The notes: a model not told the origin generated them from the sequence alone. Positions 26,901-35,803 are shown, counted from the stretch's first letter. The stretch is DNA of 64,000 nt from Paenibacillus_AB hodogayensis (GCF_039536325.1 NZ_BAAAYO010000021.1:186001-250000); one strand, 5' to 3'. Numbers and translations: made by a program.

Positions 26901-28935
26901 CAGCTATGAGGCGTCTGCGCTTGTGAACGGCACGACATATTACTTTGTCGTTCAAGCAACAAACCCGGGAGGCGATAGCGGAAATTCAAGCGAAGTCACC
27001 GCTACCCCGCAGGTTCCCGCTCCGGGGGCGCCGTCCGATCTTCGCGCGACGGCAGGTTTCGAGACGATCCGGCTCGAATGGAGCGGCATGCTGGGAGCGG
27101 CCGGATACAAAGTTTACAAAGGCACGGTTTCCGGTCAGTACGAATCGGAAATCGCTACCGTAGCCGGAGCCGTTTACGGCACGGTCACCGGAAATGTGTA
27201 CGGCTATGACGTGACGGGACTGACCGATAGAACGCGATACTACTTTGTCGTAAGGGCCATGAATCCCGGGGGAATGAGCGGCAACTCCAACGAGGCGAAC
27301 GCTTCCGCACTTACGGTTCCGGGTGCGCCGACAGACGTAACGGCGACGGCCGGAAACGGACAGGCGACCGTCAGCTTCAACCCTCCCGTCAACAACGGGG
27401 GAAGCGCCCTTACTCGTTTCGTCGTCACATCGGCCCCCGGCGGCATAACCGCCTCTGGTGTGGAAACTTCAATACTAGTAACGGGACTTTCCAACGGAAC
27501 GGCCTATACGTTTACAGTCAGAGCGGAAAACGAGTTCGGCATTGGTCCTGCCTCCCAAGCATCGGCCCCAGTGACCCCGAAAGCACCGGAGGAAAGCGGC
27601 GGCCCCGGACCGGTCGACACCGGCAGCGGCGATCCGTCGCCTTCATCGCCTTCGTCGCCCGGAGGAGCACCTGCACCCACACCCGCATCGGGCGTAGAGA
27701 TTTGGATTAATGGCAAGGTCGAAACCGCGGGAACCGCCGTCTCGTCGAAGCTCGGCGACAAATCGGTGACAACCGTCATCGTGGATGAAAAGAAGCTCAA
27801 CGACAAGCTGCAAAACGAAGGCTCGGCTCCAGTCGTGACGATCCCGCTGCCCGCTTCCGATATTGCGATCGGTCAGCTGAACGGTCAGATCGTCAAAGCG
27901 ATGGAAGGCAAAGAAGGCGTGTTCAAGGTGCAGACGGATTCGGCGACTTATGTCCTGCCTGCGCTGCAAATCCGGATGGACAGCCTTTCGGAGCAATTGG
28001 GTACGGGTATTGCGCTCAAAGACATAACCGTCCAAATCGTTATTTCCAAAGCGTCCGAGTCCGTGTCGCATTCGCTGGAAAAAGCCGCGAAGGACGGAAA
28101 TTACTCCGTCGTGGCCGAGCCGCTGGATTTTACGGTTAAGGCCAGCTATGGCGATAAAACGGTGGAGATTCATACCTTTGACGCTTACGTGGAACGGACG
28201 GTGGCGCTTGCGCCGAATACGGATCCGAACAAGATTACAACCGGCGTTGTCGTGGAGCCAAACGGAGCCGTACGCCATGTGCCGACCCAGGTCGTCCGGC
28301 AGGGCGAGACGTATCATGCCCGGATTCGCAGCTTGACGAACAGCTCGTATGCGGTCATCTGGAATCCGGTGACGTTTCGGGATACGGCCGGCCATTGGGC
28401 CGAAGAAGTCATTCAAGACATGGGTTCGAGAATGGTGGTTGGCGGTACCGGGGATAGTCGCTTCGATCCGGACAGGAATATGACACGGGCGGAATTTGCG
28501 GCCATCGTCGTCAGAGCGTTGGGACTGGCGCCGGAGACGAACAGTCGGACGTTTGCGGACATCGGTCCAGCCGTATGGTATCGCGGCTACGTTGCAGCGG
28601 CGTACGCTCACGGAATTGTCACGGGCTATGACGACAACCGGTATGGTCCCGACGAAACGATTACCCGCGAACAAGCGGTGACGATGCTGTCCAGAGCGAT
28701 GATGCTCACGGGGCTCAAGACCGGAGTTGCTGCAAACTCGGCGGGCAGCTTGCTGGCCGGCTACGAGGATGGAGGCAGCGTCAGCGATTATGCGAAGCTG
28801 CCGATGGCGCTAGTCGTTCAGGCCGGAATCGTTTCCGGCCGAAGCGAGACGCTTCTTGCCCCGCAAGCGAGCGTAACCCGGGCGGAGGTTGCCGTCATCG
28901 TGTGCCGTCTGCTGCAAGCATCCGACTTGATTTAA
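23962..28935 (+). CDS. Giant surface protein A: RCC1 propeller, Ig-like, FN3, SLH
   Basis: This secreted 1657-residue protein is held on the cell wall by S-layer homology repeats. TTG 23962 follows GGAGG and gives a signal peptide ending AQA. Domains in order: RCC1-type beta-propeller (about 40-406; repeats such as ALK.DGTVWAWG and GQLGDG/NG), an Ig-like region, a pair of near-identical bacterial Ig-like domains (about 523-626 and 725-831; VTTQPVPGTVS, ASAKAGTGSWT) flanking a DUF1533-like domain, four fibronectin type III domains (833-1210), a Pro/Ser/Gly linker, a domain of about 225 residues shared with protein B, and three SLH repeats (1472-1657; AGHWAEE, F.PD..MTRAEFAAIVVRALG). The propeller probably binds a ligand or partner protein. 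It is divergent from kinase A and is its likely target or sensory partner. A strong terminator follows. Confidence 0.9.
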   Translation: MKQLCCQNVTRIWISFILIVGLLTFGWQAQNAQAAAAVTFKSVVGGGSFTLALQTDGTVWSLGYNAQGQLGDGTTTDRNYIKAVPGLTNVKSIAAGGGHAVALKNDGTVWTWGLNDKGQLGNGTQTNSSVPVKVNSLSSITEIVAGDYHTLALKSDGTVWAWGKNDFGQLGNNTTISDTSPTQQSTPVQVSGLTNVKSIAAGRSFSLALKTEGSVWGWGSNFFYPLGGTSYNHTTPVLIAGLPINVTAISGHNMSHHSLALTANGEVWAWGYNSYGQLGDGVASAYDNNRKDNMPKKVKDSAGSGTLSSITAIESGMSTSYALDSNGAVWAWGSNNAGAMGAGNYSYMSSKPNKIFGNTLPSDITAIGAATSGGMAITSDGKLWGWGMITQQNPPQYTPGPIKGEPQKTVEATASSSAPVAGDGVNITLTVKDGLGNTDTTFTGAKNVTVSGVTAAPNASYGSFNGTTLTSGSQTVSVSFSNGVATAALKLNHASTQSVVFSVATVDTPAASALSMTPVAAAAASLTVTTQPVPGTVSAQAFATQPKVTLKDAYGNVCATGTSATATVTASAKAGTGSWTIGGTTSRTAVAGVVTFTDLTSTHDSDGNGSILFTAGTLTVTSSQFTIPNPPVKTLTAVTTDNDVDHDIVITFDADADFEAAVTGVKFGGTALVRNTDYTIGSGTITLKPSGGNTALRTPKTALVEVAATGYGNSKVSQTITAGKATHLNVTTQPVPGTVSGQAFATQPVIKLVDQYGNTASNGPSASDAVTASAKAGTGSWTLGGTATATAVNGIVSFTDLTLALVSYGNGQMVFGSGTLQTESSVFAIPPDIPTVPVIVTVRGGDSHAVVRWNSVPEATGYQVYWSTVSGVRTGLPAIVAGTENSYEISGLTNGTTYYVSVAATNVAGVSASSPEASVTPQVAPPGVPVIQSVTAGDARVKLTWGRVEGATGYNVYISTASGSYSAPVATVSASVYTEYSYEASALVNGTTYYFVVQATNPGGDSGNSSEVTATPQVPAPGAPSDLRATAGFETIRLEWSGMLGAAGYKVYKGTVSGQYESEIATVAGAVYGTVTGNVYGYDVTGLTDRTRYYFVVRAMNPGGMSGNSNEANASALTVPGAPTDVTATAGNGQATVSFNPPVNNGGSALTRFVVTSAPGGITASGVETSILVTGLSNGTAYTFTVRAENEFGIGPASQASAPVTPKAPEESGGPGPVDTGSGDPSPSSPSSPGGAPAPTPASGVEIWINGKVETAGTAVSSKLGDKSVTTVIVDEKKLNDKLQNEGSAPVVTIPLPASDIAIGQLNGQIVKAMEGKEGVFKVQTDSATYVLPALQIRMDSLSEQLGTGIALKDITVQIVISKASESVSHSLEKAAKDGNYSVVAEPLDFTVKASYGDKTVEIHTFDAYVERTVALAPNTDPNKITTGVVVEPNGAVRHVPTQVVRQGETYHARIRSLTNSSYAVIWNPVTFRDTAGHWAEEVIQDMGSRMVVGGTGDSRFDPDRNMTRAEFAAIVVRALGLAPETNSRTFADIGPAVWYRGYVAAAYAHGIVTGYDDNRYGPDETITREQAVTMLSRAMMLTGLKTGVAANSAGSLLAGYEDGGSVSDYAKLPMALVVQAGIVSGRSETLLAPQASVTRAEVAVIVCRLLQASDLI

Positions 28936-29021
28936 ATCGACAGTTCGAAGAAGACAGGATGTTTTTCCCGAGGCGCGAGCCTAAGCTCGTAAGAGGGGAG
29001 AGCGTCTTGGGGAGCACCTAG

Positions 29022-29068
29022 AGCATAGCAACGTTCCGATCGTATTCGGGACGTTGCTGTGCTTTTTA
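29022..29068 (+). terminator. Terminator after SLH protein A
   Basis: AGCAACGT pairs with ACGTTGCT, extended by AGCA/TGCT across a one-base mismatch, and is followed by TTTTTATT. It separates SLH protein A from the convergent LarA-like gene. Confidence 0.75.
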
Positions 29069-29099
29069 TTATATATTCCTGAACCATTGCTCAGGACCG

Positions 29100-30374
29100 T
29101 CACCACAAATTTCCGTTCTCATCAAACGGCATCTTTTGCAGCTCGCCGACGATTTCCAGATTCGGGTGTCGGGCCGCCTCTTCCATCAGCGCTTCGGACA
29201 CGTATATATATTCCATATGGAGCGAATCCGCGATGCGAATCACCCTTGGCCGGCGAATGTCGATTTCATTGCTGGCCCGGATGCAGGCGGCGATGGCGGC
29301 GAGGTCGCTTTTTAAAATCATCGGAATGCGCACCACGTCAAAAACGGTGGAGGTCAGGGCGTTGATATAGGAAGCTTCCAAGTCCGCCTTGTCGAACAAC
29401 CGCCGGGTCGTGGCATGGGCCATGCCGGCGCCGATGATGACGCCGTGGCTTTCGTCCGTCACGTCGAGCACGGCCACCTTCTGCGACTTTAGCCCGCCGC
29501 TCGCATAGGGCGTGGCGAACGTGCCGGTAATATTCGGGTCCATGCCGTCGCCGCTAATGTTTTTGCCGATTTTATCGACAATGAGCACATCCGTTTCCTC
29601 GATCCATAGTCGCGGCATCAGCGCTTTGGCTTGCACGAGCAGCTCCGGTTCCCGCTCGGCAATCTGTTCTTTTCGAACCGCTTCCAGCATACAGGTTTCG
29701 TCGAATGCATTTTCGATAATGGCGACGGCAAACAGGATATTGGCGTTCTGTAAAATCGTATTCCCGAAAAGCGGGATCAAGCGGCGCATATGTTTCCAGC
29801 CTGCGGCGTGGCAGGCGTTGGCTCCTTCCCGCTTGCCCAAGCCGATGGCCATCATCTTCATCAGGCCGCTTTCGTACTCTCCCCGAAAGGCGGTATGCGG
29901 CTTCACGCGTCCGACAACGATGATGCCGTCCGCCTCTGCGGCGTAGCGGTCAATGACGACAGCATGGCCTTCTGACGTCGTGCCGACCTGCACCGTGTCC
30001 ATCGTCGCCCGGATCGGGCAGCCGCAGTAGGCTTCCGTCACGCCGAAGTCCTCGATGATTTTTTGCTGGTTTTCCGCGATGCCGCCGCCGTGGCTGCCCA
30101 TAGCCGGAACGATGAAGGGGAGGGCGCCCTTGTCTTGGAGCGCCCTGACCAGTTCCTTTGTAATGCGCGCAATATTGCGGATGCCCCTGCTGCCGACCGT
30201 AATGGCGATTCGCATGCCGGGAACGACGAGATCCGCGATGCCGGCTTGCGCCAGCGTGTCATCCATCTTGTGCGGAATATCGTCCGGCGCAATCGAGGGA
30301 CGCGGGAATTTCTGTCTGACCTTGACCATCTTGGGCATAGGCACCTCGTGCAGCAAATCGTAAAATACGCTCAC
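29100..30374 (-). CDS. LarA-like (DUF2088) racemase/epimerase family protein
   Basis: LarA-type enzymes are cytoplasmic racemases or epimerases of 2-hydroxy acids and sugar acids; characterised members use a nickel-pincer nucleotide cofactor. The 424-residue product has the DUF2088 layout. Residues resembling the LarA nickel and catalytic set are present: His in GSHGGG, His in RVKPHTAF, Lys in GLMKMMAIGLGK and His in ACHAAG. The GTG start at 30374 follows AAGGAGAG. It is the last gene of a sugar ABC operon, 33 bases after the Gfo/Idh gene, which suggests epimerisation of an imported sugar acid. The cofactor-making genes larB, larC and larE are not in the window. The exact reaction cannot be assigned. 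Confidence 0.8.
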   Translation of the reverse strand: MSVFYDLLHEVPMPKMVKVRQKFPRPSIAPDDIPHKMDDTLAQAGIADLVVPGMRIAITVGSRGIRNIARITKELVRALQDKGALPFIVPAMGSHGGGIAENQQKIIEDFGVTEAYCGCPIRATMDTVQVGTTSEGHAVVIDRYAAEADGIIVVGRVKPHTAFRGEYESGLMKMMAIGLGKREGANACHAAGWKHMRRLIPLFGNTILQNANILFAVAIIENAFDETCMLEAVRKEQIAEREPELLVQAKALMPRLWIEETDVLIVDKIGKNISGDGMDPNITGTFATPYASGGLKSQKVAVLDVTDESHGVIIGAGMAHATTRRLFDKADLEASYINALTSTVFDVVRIPMILKSDLAAIAACIRASNEIDIRRPRVIRIADSLHMEYIYVSEALMEEAARHPNLEIVGELQKMPFDENGNLW

Positions 30375-30407
30375 CGGTCCGTCACTCTCCTTCGTCCATC
30401 GCTACCG

Positions 30408-31478
30408 TTACAAGGTGATGATTTGCCCTGTCTCTACGCTCTGATGCACCGCTTCGCACATGCGGGTGGAGACAAGCGCTTCTTCGCCGTTCGGATAAGC
30501 GCCTTCCAGCTGTTCCAGTTTCATGCCGTTCTTCAGCAGACCGACCAGCTTCGTAAAGTACAGCATCGATTCGAAGGTATACCCTTGCGGAGCGAGGCCA
30601 TAGAACGGGCGTTCCACCTCAAGCGCGGCAAACGGATTCAATACGATCGCGGTCGGCTCGCTCTCGAAAGCGCTCAGCATGCCGCGATCTTGGCTGTCGA
30701 CTTCCGATATGCCGTCTGAGCCGACGAGGCGAATGCCTTGGTTGACGATAGAAGGGAAGCCGTCCGGCAAAATCCAGGAAGAATCCATCGAGAATTGCGT
30801 ACCGTTCTCGAACTCGAACTTGGCTTGAATCGAGTCGTACGTATCGATGCCCATGCCGATCAGCTTGTCCTTCGTCGCGGTGGCGTATACGCGCGTCGGC
30901 TTGGACTCCAGCAGCCAATAGATCAGATCATAGAAGTGAATGCCCAGGAACCAGGCGGGCGAGCTGTGCTGCGCCCAGTTTTTGAACCAGACGGAGGGAA
31001 CGACGATCTGATCTTCCATAAACGCGTAGCCGTATTGAATCTTGCCCAGCTTGCCGCGCTTGATGTCGTTCTTGAGCTGCATATGCCCGGGATCGAATCG
31101 TTTGTGGAAATCGACGAACAGCATAATGTTGTTTTGCCGCGCCGCTTGGATCATATCCAGACCGCCCTCGGTGCTTGTATCCAGCGGCTTCTGAACGAGC
31201 ACATGGACGCCGTGCTGAGCTGCTTCCAGCGTAATTTCCCGGTGCAGGAAGTCTGGCGTCACGATAGCGACCGCATCAAGCTTCTCCTGCCGAAGCATCT
31301 CTTTATAATCCAAGTATCCTTTGATGCCGAACGCCTTCGCTTGCTGCTGCACAACTTCTTCCTTCAAGTCCGCCAAGGCGACCAGTTCGATGTCGCCCAT
31401 TTTCGCCGCAAACGAGAAAGCCTTCAATATTTTCGTTCCATAAATTCCTGCGCCAATGACACCAATACGAGCTTTCAT
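30408..31478 (-). CDS. Gfo/Idh/MocA-family oxidoreductase
   Basis: This cytoplasmic NAD(P)-dependent sugar or inositol dehydrogenase has 356 residues. The N-terminal Rossmann domain shows IGVIGAGIYGTKIL, and the family active-site Lys lies in VQKPLD, where most members have EKP. The C-terminal domain carries the catalytic GIHFYDLIYW motif (G-x-H-x-x-D) at about residue 180. GGGAGG precedes the ATG. The gene follows the two ABC permease genes by 47 bases and precedes the LarA-like gene, so oxidation of the imported sugar at C1, C2 or C3 followed by epimerisation is plausible. The substrate is inferred from context only. Confidence 0.9.
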   Translation of the reverse strand: MKARIGVIGAGIYGTKILKAFSFAAKMGDIELVALADLKEEVVQQQAKAFGIKGYLDYKEMLRQEKLDAVAIVTPDFLHREITLEAAQHGVHVLVQKPLDTSTEGGLDMIQAARQNNIMLFVDFHKRFDPGHMQLKNDIKRGKLGKIQYGYAFMEDQIVVPSVWFKNWAQHSSPAWFLGIHFYDLIYWLLESKPTRVYATATKDKLIGMGIDTYDSIQAKFEFENGTQFSMDSSWILPDGFPSIVNQGIRLVGSDGISEVDSQDRGMLSAFESEPTAIVLNPFAALEVERPFYGLAPQGYTFESMLYFTKLVGLLKNGMKLEQLEGAYPNGEEALVSTRMCEAVHQSVETGQIITL

Positions 31479-31525
31479 GCCAAATGTCCTCCCTTATTTG
31501 TCTACTTCGGACTTTCATTGAATTG

Positions 31526-32365
31526 TTACCCTTTCAAACCGGTAGTCGCAATGCCTTCTACAAAGTACTTTTGCGAAAAGAAGAACAGGACGATACTGGG
31601 CACAATGGTTAAAATCGCCATAGCCATCACCTGATCCCAGTTCACGGCCGCTTGCGCGTCCAACGACATGCGAAGGCCAAGCATGAGCGTATATTTCTTA
31701 ATGCTGTTAATAAAGATCAAGGAGTTGAAGAAGTCGTTCCACGTCCAGATAAACTGGAACAGCGCGACCGAGAATACCGCCGGCTTGCATAGAGGCAGCA
31801 AGATTCTCGTCAAGATGGAGAACGAATTGCAGCCGTCCAGACGAGCGGACTCGTCCAGCTCCTTGGGCAGTCCCCGGAAAAATTGCACCATCAAAAAGAC
31901 GAAGAACGGGTAGCAGGCGAAAATCGCCGGGACAATGAACGGGTAGTAGCTATCCAGCCAGCCCAGATGCTTGAACAGAATGTATCTCGGGATAATAATG
32001 ACCGCATTCGGCAGCATGAGCGTCGAGATCATGATCGAGAACAATAGATTTTGCATAGGGAACTTGAATCGGGCGAAGCCATAGCCGACGAGAATACTGG
32101 AGGCAACGGTAAAGATCACCGTGGGAATGACCAGTTTGAACGTATTGATAAAAAAGTCGCCGTACGTAAACTGGCCGCTCCCTTTCCACCCGGCCGCATA
32201 CGCTTTCCAGGAAAAATTCGCCGGCAGAATATTGTTCGCTACGCCGAAAATTTCATCGTTCGTTTTGAACGAGGCCAGAAACAGCCAAATGAGCGGATAC
32301 ACGATAATGATGCCGAATACAACCAGCAGAGCATATTGAATCAAGCGATTTCTTCTTGCTATCAC
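31526..32365 (-). CDS. Sugar ABC transporter permease, MalG type
   Basis: This inner permease subunit of a carbohydrate ABC importer (CUT1 class) has 279 residues and six hydrophobic helices. The EAA loop that docks the ATPase reads ELDESARLDGCNSFSILTRI. I chose the GTG at 32365, nine bases after GGAGG; a TTG six bases upstream overlaps the stop of the preceding permease but is too close to the ribosome site. Either way the two permeases are translationally coupled. No ATPase gene is in the operon, as is usual where a shared MsmX-like ATPase serves many importers. Confidence 0.92.
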   Translation of the reverse strand: MIARRNRLIQYALLVVFGIIIVYPLIWLFLASFKTNDEIFGVANNILPANFSWKAYAAGWKGSGQFTYGDFFINTFKLVIPTVIFTVASSILVGYGFARFKFPMQNLLFSIMISTLMLPNAVIIIPRYILFKHLGWLDSYYPFIVPAIFACYPFFVFLMVQFFRGLPKELDESARLDGCNSFSILTRILLPLCKPAVFSVALFQFIWTWNDFFNSLIFINSIKKYTLMLGLRMSLDAQAAVNWDQVMAMAILTIVPSIVLFFFSQKYFVEGIATTGLKG

Positions 32366-32367
32366 TG

Positions 32368-33264
32368 TCAACGACCTCCGTCCTCATAGTGCACCCAATG
32401 TTTCGATGATCGGAACAGCAGGAACGTCACCACCAAAATCAAAACAAACAGGACCCACGAAAGGGCGGAAGCGTAGCCCATTTTAAAATTGGAAAAAGCT
32501 TCCTCATACAGCTTCATGCCGTACAAATAAGTGCCTTTCATCGGAGCGCCGTTCGTGACGACAAAGGCGGAGGTGAACTCCTGCAAAGCCCCGATCAACT
32601 GCATGACCAGGTTGAAGAAAAGAATCGGCGTCAGCATCGGCAAGGTGATCATAAAAAACGTTCTCAGCTTGGAGGCGCCGTCCATACCGGCGGCTTCGTA
32701 CAGCTCTTGCGGAATTTGCTTCAAGCCTGCCAGGAACAGAACCATGGAGGAACCGAATTGCCAGACCGTCAATAAACTCAATGTGAACAACGCCATATAC
32801 GTGCTTCCGAACCAATCCACCGCAGGGATGTGAAAGAAGGCGAGCACATGGTTCACCAAGCCGTCCTTGAGAAACACCGCTCTCCACAAAATAGCGATGG
32901 CAACGCTTCCACCGAGGATGGAAGGAATGTAGTAGACGGTTCGGAAGAAGTTGACGAATTTCAGCTTCAGATTCAAGATGACCGCGACGAGAAGGGCAAA
33001 GATCAGCTTTAACGGTACGGCCATCAAGACGTAGACGATCGTCACTTTTAAAGACAGCAGAAAGTTCGGATCGATGGTAAACATATCGACGTAGTTTTTC
33101 AGACCGATCCATCTCGCTTCCCGCGCCATGGAGTAATCCGTGAACGAGTAGTAGAAGGAGGAGATAATCGGGTAAAACTGAAACACCAGAAAACCGATGA
33201 TCCATGGCGATATATACAGCAAACCTGTGTAATCTTTTAATTTCATTCTATCCGTTACTTTCAT
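32368..33264 (-). CDS. Sugar ABC transporter permease, MalF/UgpA type
   Basis: This 298-residue partner permease of the CUT1 importer has six transmembrane helices and the EAA motif ELYEAAGMDGASKLRTFFMI near residue 200. It starts at the ATG 33264; a second in-frame ATG lies 18 bases later and neither has a strong ribosome site. It lies between the binding-protein gene (83 bases upstream) and the MalG-type permease gene. Confidence 0.92.
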   Translation of the reverse strand: MKVTDRMKLKDYTGLLYISPWIIGFLVFQFYPIISSFYYSFTDYSMAREARWIGLKNYVDMFTIDPNFLLSLKVTIVYVLMAVPLKLIFALLVAVILNLKLKFVNFFRTVYYIPSILGGSVAIAILWRAVFLKDGLVNHVLAFFHIPAVDWFGSTYMALFTLSLLTVWQFGSSMVLFLAGLKQIPQELYEAAGMDGASKLRTFFMITLPMLTPILFFNLVMQLIGALQEFTSAFVVTNGAPMKGTYLYGMKLYEEAFSNFKMGYASALSWVLFVLILVVTFLLFRSSKHWVHYEDGGR

Positions 33265-33347
33265 TCTATCAGCCAGCTTTCGCGTAAAGTAAGAAGGGGG
33301 GGAAGGAAGGCGGTGGCCGTTCCTTTCCCGTCACAGTCGATTCGTAC

Positions 33348-34676
33348 TTATTTGGCAGCCGCCTTCAATTCGGCCAGCTTGGACTGGAACTGCTTGATCA
33401 TCTCGTCTGCCGCCGCCTCCGGCGTCGATTTGCCGAATCCGACCTTTTCCACCGTATCGATCATGATGTTCTGGAGCTGGATATTGAGCGAGAGCACGTT
33501 GTCGGGCATGCCTTGTTTCTTGGAAGCCTGCTCGATGGATTTGAGGATCAGCGGGTCGATCAGGTTCTTCTCCGAGCTGACTTGGCGGCCGACTTCGGTC
33601 GGAGGGACCGAGCGGGTATCCTTCAGGATGGCAAGCGCTTCCTTATCGTTGAAGAAGAAGTTCAGGAACTTCGCGGCCTCTTCCTTGTTGGGCGATTTGC
33701 TGTTGATGCTAAGCATATTGGCGGGTCTTACAATCACGCCTGTATCTTTGGCGTCCTTGGCAACCGGAAGAAGGGTGACATCCGCCGAGCCTTTGAACGG
33801 CTCCATGCGGGGACCGATCGCCGCAATCCATTCGATCGTCGCTCCGGCTTGCTTGTTCGCCCAGACCGGATTCTCGAAATATTTGGCCTTGAACATATAT
33901 TGCTGGGCGGCAGGCTCCACCACCTTGTTGTCGAACAGCTTCTTCAAGTAGGTGAAGGCGTCCACAAGATCGTCTCTTGTAAACCCGAGCGTATAATCGT
34001 CCTTGACGATCTGGTTGCCGGTTTTTTGCTTCAGATAAGGAGGCAAAATTTGGATGACGGTGGCGAATTGATCAGTCACCAGGAAATACGATTTGGGATC
34101 GGCCTTGTTCACTTTGGCCCCTTCGGTCAGAAGCGTATCCCAGTCCCAGACGGTATTCGGATCGATGCCGGCCTTCGCCAGCACGTCCTTGTTAAGGAGC
34201 ATCGTAATGCCGCTAATCCCGGTCGGAAGACCGACCAGCTTGCCGTCGACGACGCCGTAGTTTTTCACGAAAGCTTGATCGAAGCCTTTCGTATCGAGGC
34301 TTTGCATTTGATTCAAGTCCGCAAAGGAATTGAACTGCTTCGTAAAGTCCGCGAGCCATGGCGGGTCGATCTGCATAATATCCGGGGCGGAGCCTCCGGC
34401 CAGCTGCGTCATCAGCTTCTCTTTGTAGCCGTCCGACCCCATGTATTCGCCTTCGATTTTCACGTTCGGATTTTTCGATTCATACAGGGCGATAACGTCC
34501 AGCGTAGCTTTATGGCGCGGGTCAGAGCCCCACCAGGAAAAACGCATCGTGACAGGCTTGTTTCCGGATATCTTGCCACCGTCCTTGGACGGCTCGCTGC
34601 TCCCGCATCCTGCAACCGCCAAAGCCAGCAAGGGGATGGTGCATGCTGCACGAACTGTTTTCGAAAGCCCTTTCAT
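33348..34676 (-). CDS. Sugar-binding lipoprotein of the ABC importer
   Basis: This family 1 solute-binding protein of 442 residues captures the sugar outside the cell for the two permeases encoded downstream. The lipoprotein signal ends AVAGC with Cys24. Typical motifs are FSWWGSDPRH, GGSAPDIMQIDPPWLADF, GLPTGISGITMLLNKDVLAKAG and ATIEWIAAIGP. AGGAGG precedes the ATG. It is the first gene of the five-gene operon running to 29100 and is divergent from the YesN/YesM-type pair, the usual arrangement for two-component control of sugar uptake. Confidence 0.94.
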   Translation of the reverse strand: MKGLSKTVRAACTIPLLALAVAGCGSSEPSKDGGKISGNKPVTMRFSWWGSDPRHKATLDVIALYESKNPNVKIEGEYMGSDGYKEKLMTQLAGGSAPDIMQIDPPWLADFTKQFNSFADLNQMQSLDTKGFDQAFVKNYGVVDGKLVGLPTGISGITMLLNKDVLAKAGIDPNTVWDWDTLLTEGAKVNKADPKSYFLVTDQFATVIQILPPYLKQKTGNQIVKDDYTLGFTRDDLVDAFTYLKKLFDNKVVEPAAQQYMFKAKYFENPVWANKQAGATIEWIAAIGPRMEPFKGSADVTLLPVAKDAKDTGVIVRPANMLSINSKSPNKEEAAKFLNFFFNDKEALAILKDTRSVPPTEVGRQVSSEKNLIDPLILKSIEQASKKQGMPDNVLSLNIQLQNIMIDTVEKVGFGKSTPEAAADEMIKQFQSKLAELKAAAK

Positions 34677-34728
34677 ACTTTGACCTCCTCGTGTGCTCTA
34701 TGTCGGTGATCGATCGACCTTGTGTCTT

Positions 34729-34737
34729 AGTATAGCA
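34729..34737 (-). promoter_or_regulatory. Extended -10 promoter of the sugar ABC operon
   Basis: TGCTATACT on the minus strand is an extended -10 box about 55 bases before the binding-protein start. TTGAAA lies 14 bases upstream, too close for a standard -35, consistent with an activator-dependent promoter. Confidence 0.45.
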
Positions 34738-34888
34738 GGTGACATCGGTTTCAATAACGCACCTCGGTTCACCAAAGGTATCGTTAATTAGCCAGTTCAA
34801 GAAGCTTCCAGATGCAAAAGGGATCATAAAACGATATTATAGCCTCATGGATGAATATTATCCGACCCAAAAGAGAGATTTCCGTATC

Positions 34889-34903
34889 ATAAAGCGCTTT
34901 CAT
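34889..34903 (-). promoter_or_regulatory. cre-like site (CcpA)
   Basis: ATGAAAGCGCTTTAT on the minus strand matches the cre consensus WTGNAANCGNWNNCW at 14 of 15 positions. It lies in the divergent region between the ABC operon and the YesN-like regulator, 49 bases upstream of the latter's promoter. Confidence 0.45.
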
Positions 34904-34951
34904 GAAACGCTTACAGCCTCATCTGCAATCGATTCACCCCTAAAAATGAAC

Positions 34952-34980
34952 TTGACGACCGGCATCGGGACGGATACGAT
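34952..34980 (+). promoter_or_regulatory. Sigma-A promoter of the YesN/YesM-type pair
   Basis: TTGACG (34952-34957), 17 bases, TACGAT (34975-34980). The transcript would start near 34987, with AGGAGGA at 35004 and the ATG at 35017. Confidence 0.6.
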
Positions 34981-35016
34981 GAAAAGCACAAGCTGATACC
35001 GCCAGGAGGAGTGAGC

Positions 35017-35793
35017 ATGTACAAGCTTCTTTTTGTGGACGACGAATATGAAATCAGATCGGGTCTATGCCGGTTTTTTCCTTGGGATGAAGTCGGTTTT
35101 GAGATTGCGGGACAAGCGGAAAACGGCAAACAGGCATTGGAGTTTCTCCAAAACCATACCGTAGACGTTATCCTTTGCGACATAAAAATGCCTGTGATGA
35201 ACGGAATCGAGTTGGCCGAAGAACTGTATAAGCAAAAATCGAAGATCAAAATTATTTTTTTCAGCGGACACCGGGAGTTCGAATACGCGCAAAAAGCGTT
35301 GTCGTTCGGAGTCAAAAGCTATGTCGTCAAATCCACCAAATTCAGCGAGCTGGTTCATGTATTTGAAAAGGTGAAAGACGAGCTCGATCAAGAAACGTAT
35401 GCGATGGAAGCTCCCGACAAGGAACCGGCTGCGGAGGATTCGGAAGAAGTCCAAAACTTTTATGATCGGGTCATACTCACCATCAAGAGCCATATCAAAG
35501 GACATTATCGCGATGTCGAACTGGACGATGTGGCCAGGCTTGTGCATATGCATCCGAATTATGTCAGCAAGCTGTTCAAGAAACAGACCGGACAAAACTT
35601 TTCCGACTATTTGCTGGCCGTTCGTATGGAAAAAGCGGTTGAACTGTTAAAGGATGTGCGATACAGGACCTTGGATGTAAGCGCTCTACTTGGGTATACT
35701 AACGTGAAAAACTTCACCAGAAGATTTAAAAGCTATTACGGCAAAAGTCCGCGAGCTTTCCGAACGAACGAAAGCGTCACGCGGGGAGAGTAG
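35017..35793 (+). CDS. YesN-like response regulator (REC-AraC)
   Basis: This 258-residue two-component regulator controls a sugar-uptake operon. The receiver spans residues 1-120 (FVDDEYEIRSG, phospho-acceptor Asp in ILCDIKMPVMNG, Lys in YVVKST). A short linker leads directly to the AraC double helix-turn-helix (about 155-255; VELDDVARLVHMHPNYVSKL and LDVSALLGYTNVKNFTRRF, ending YYGKSPRAFR). It is shorter than most YesN proteins because it lacks the usual middle domain. The ATG at 35017 sits six bases after AGGAGGA. The kinase gene follows after 10 bases, and the divergent ABC operon is the evident target. Confidence 0.93.
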   Translation: MYKLLFVDDEYEIRSGLCRFFPWDEVGFEIAGQAENGKQALEFLQNHTVDVILCDIKMPVMNGIELAEELYKQKSKIKIIFFSGHREFEYAQKALSFGVKSYVVKSTKFSELVHVFEKVKDELDQETYAMEAPDKEPAAEDSEEVQNFYDRVILTIKSHIKGHYRDVELDDVARLVHMHPNYVSKLFKKQTGQNFSDYLLAVRMEKAVELLKDVRYRTLDVSALLGYTNVKNFTRRFKSYYGKSPRAFRTNESVTRGE

Positions 35794-35803
35794 GGCGGGA
35801 ATA

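Noticed and set aside
34739..34996. 85-codon frame between divergent operons
   Set aside because: It spans the promoters and the cre-like site of the divergent region, has no ribosome site and no recognisable protein character.
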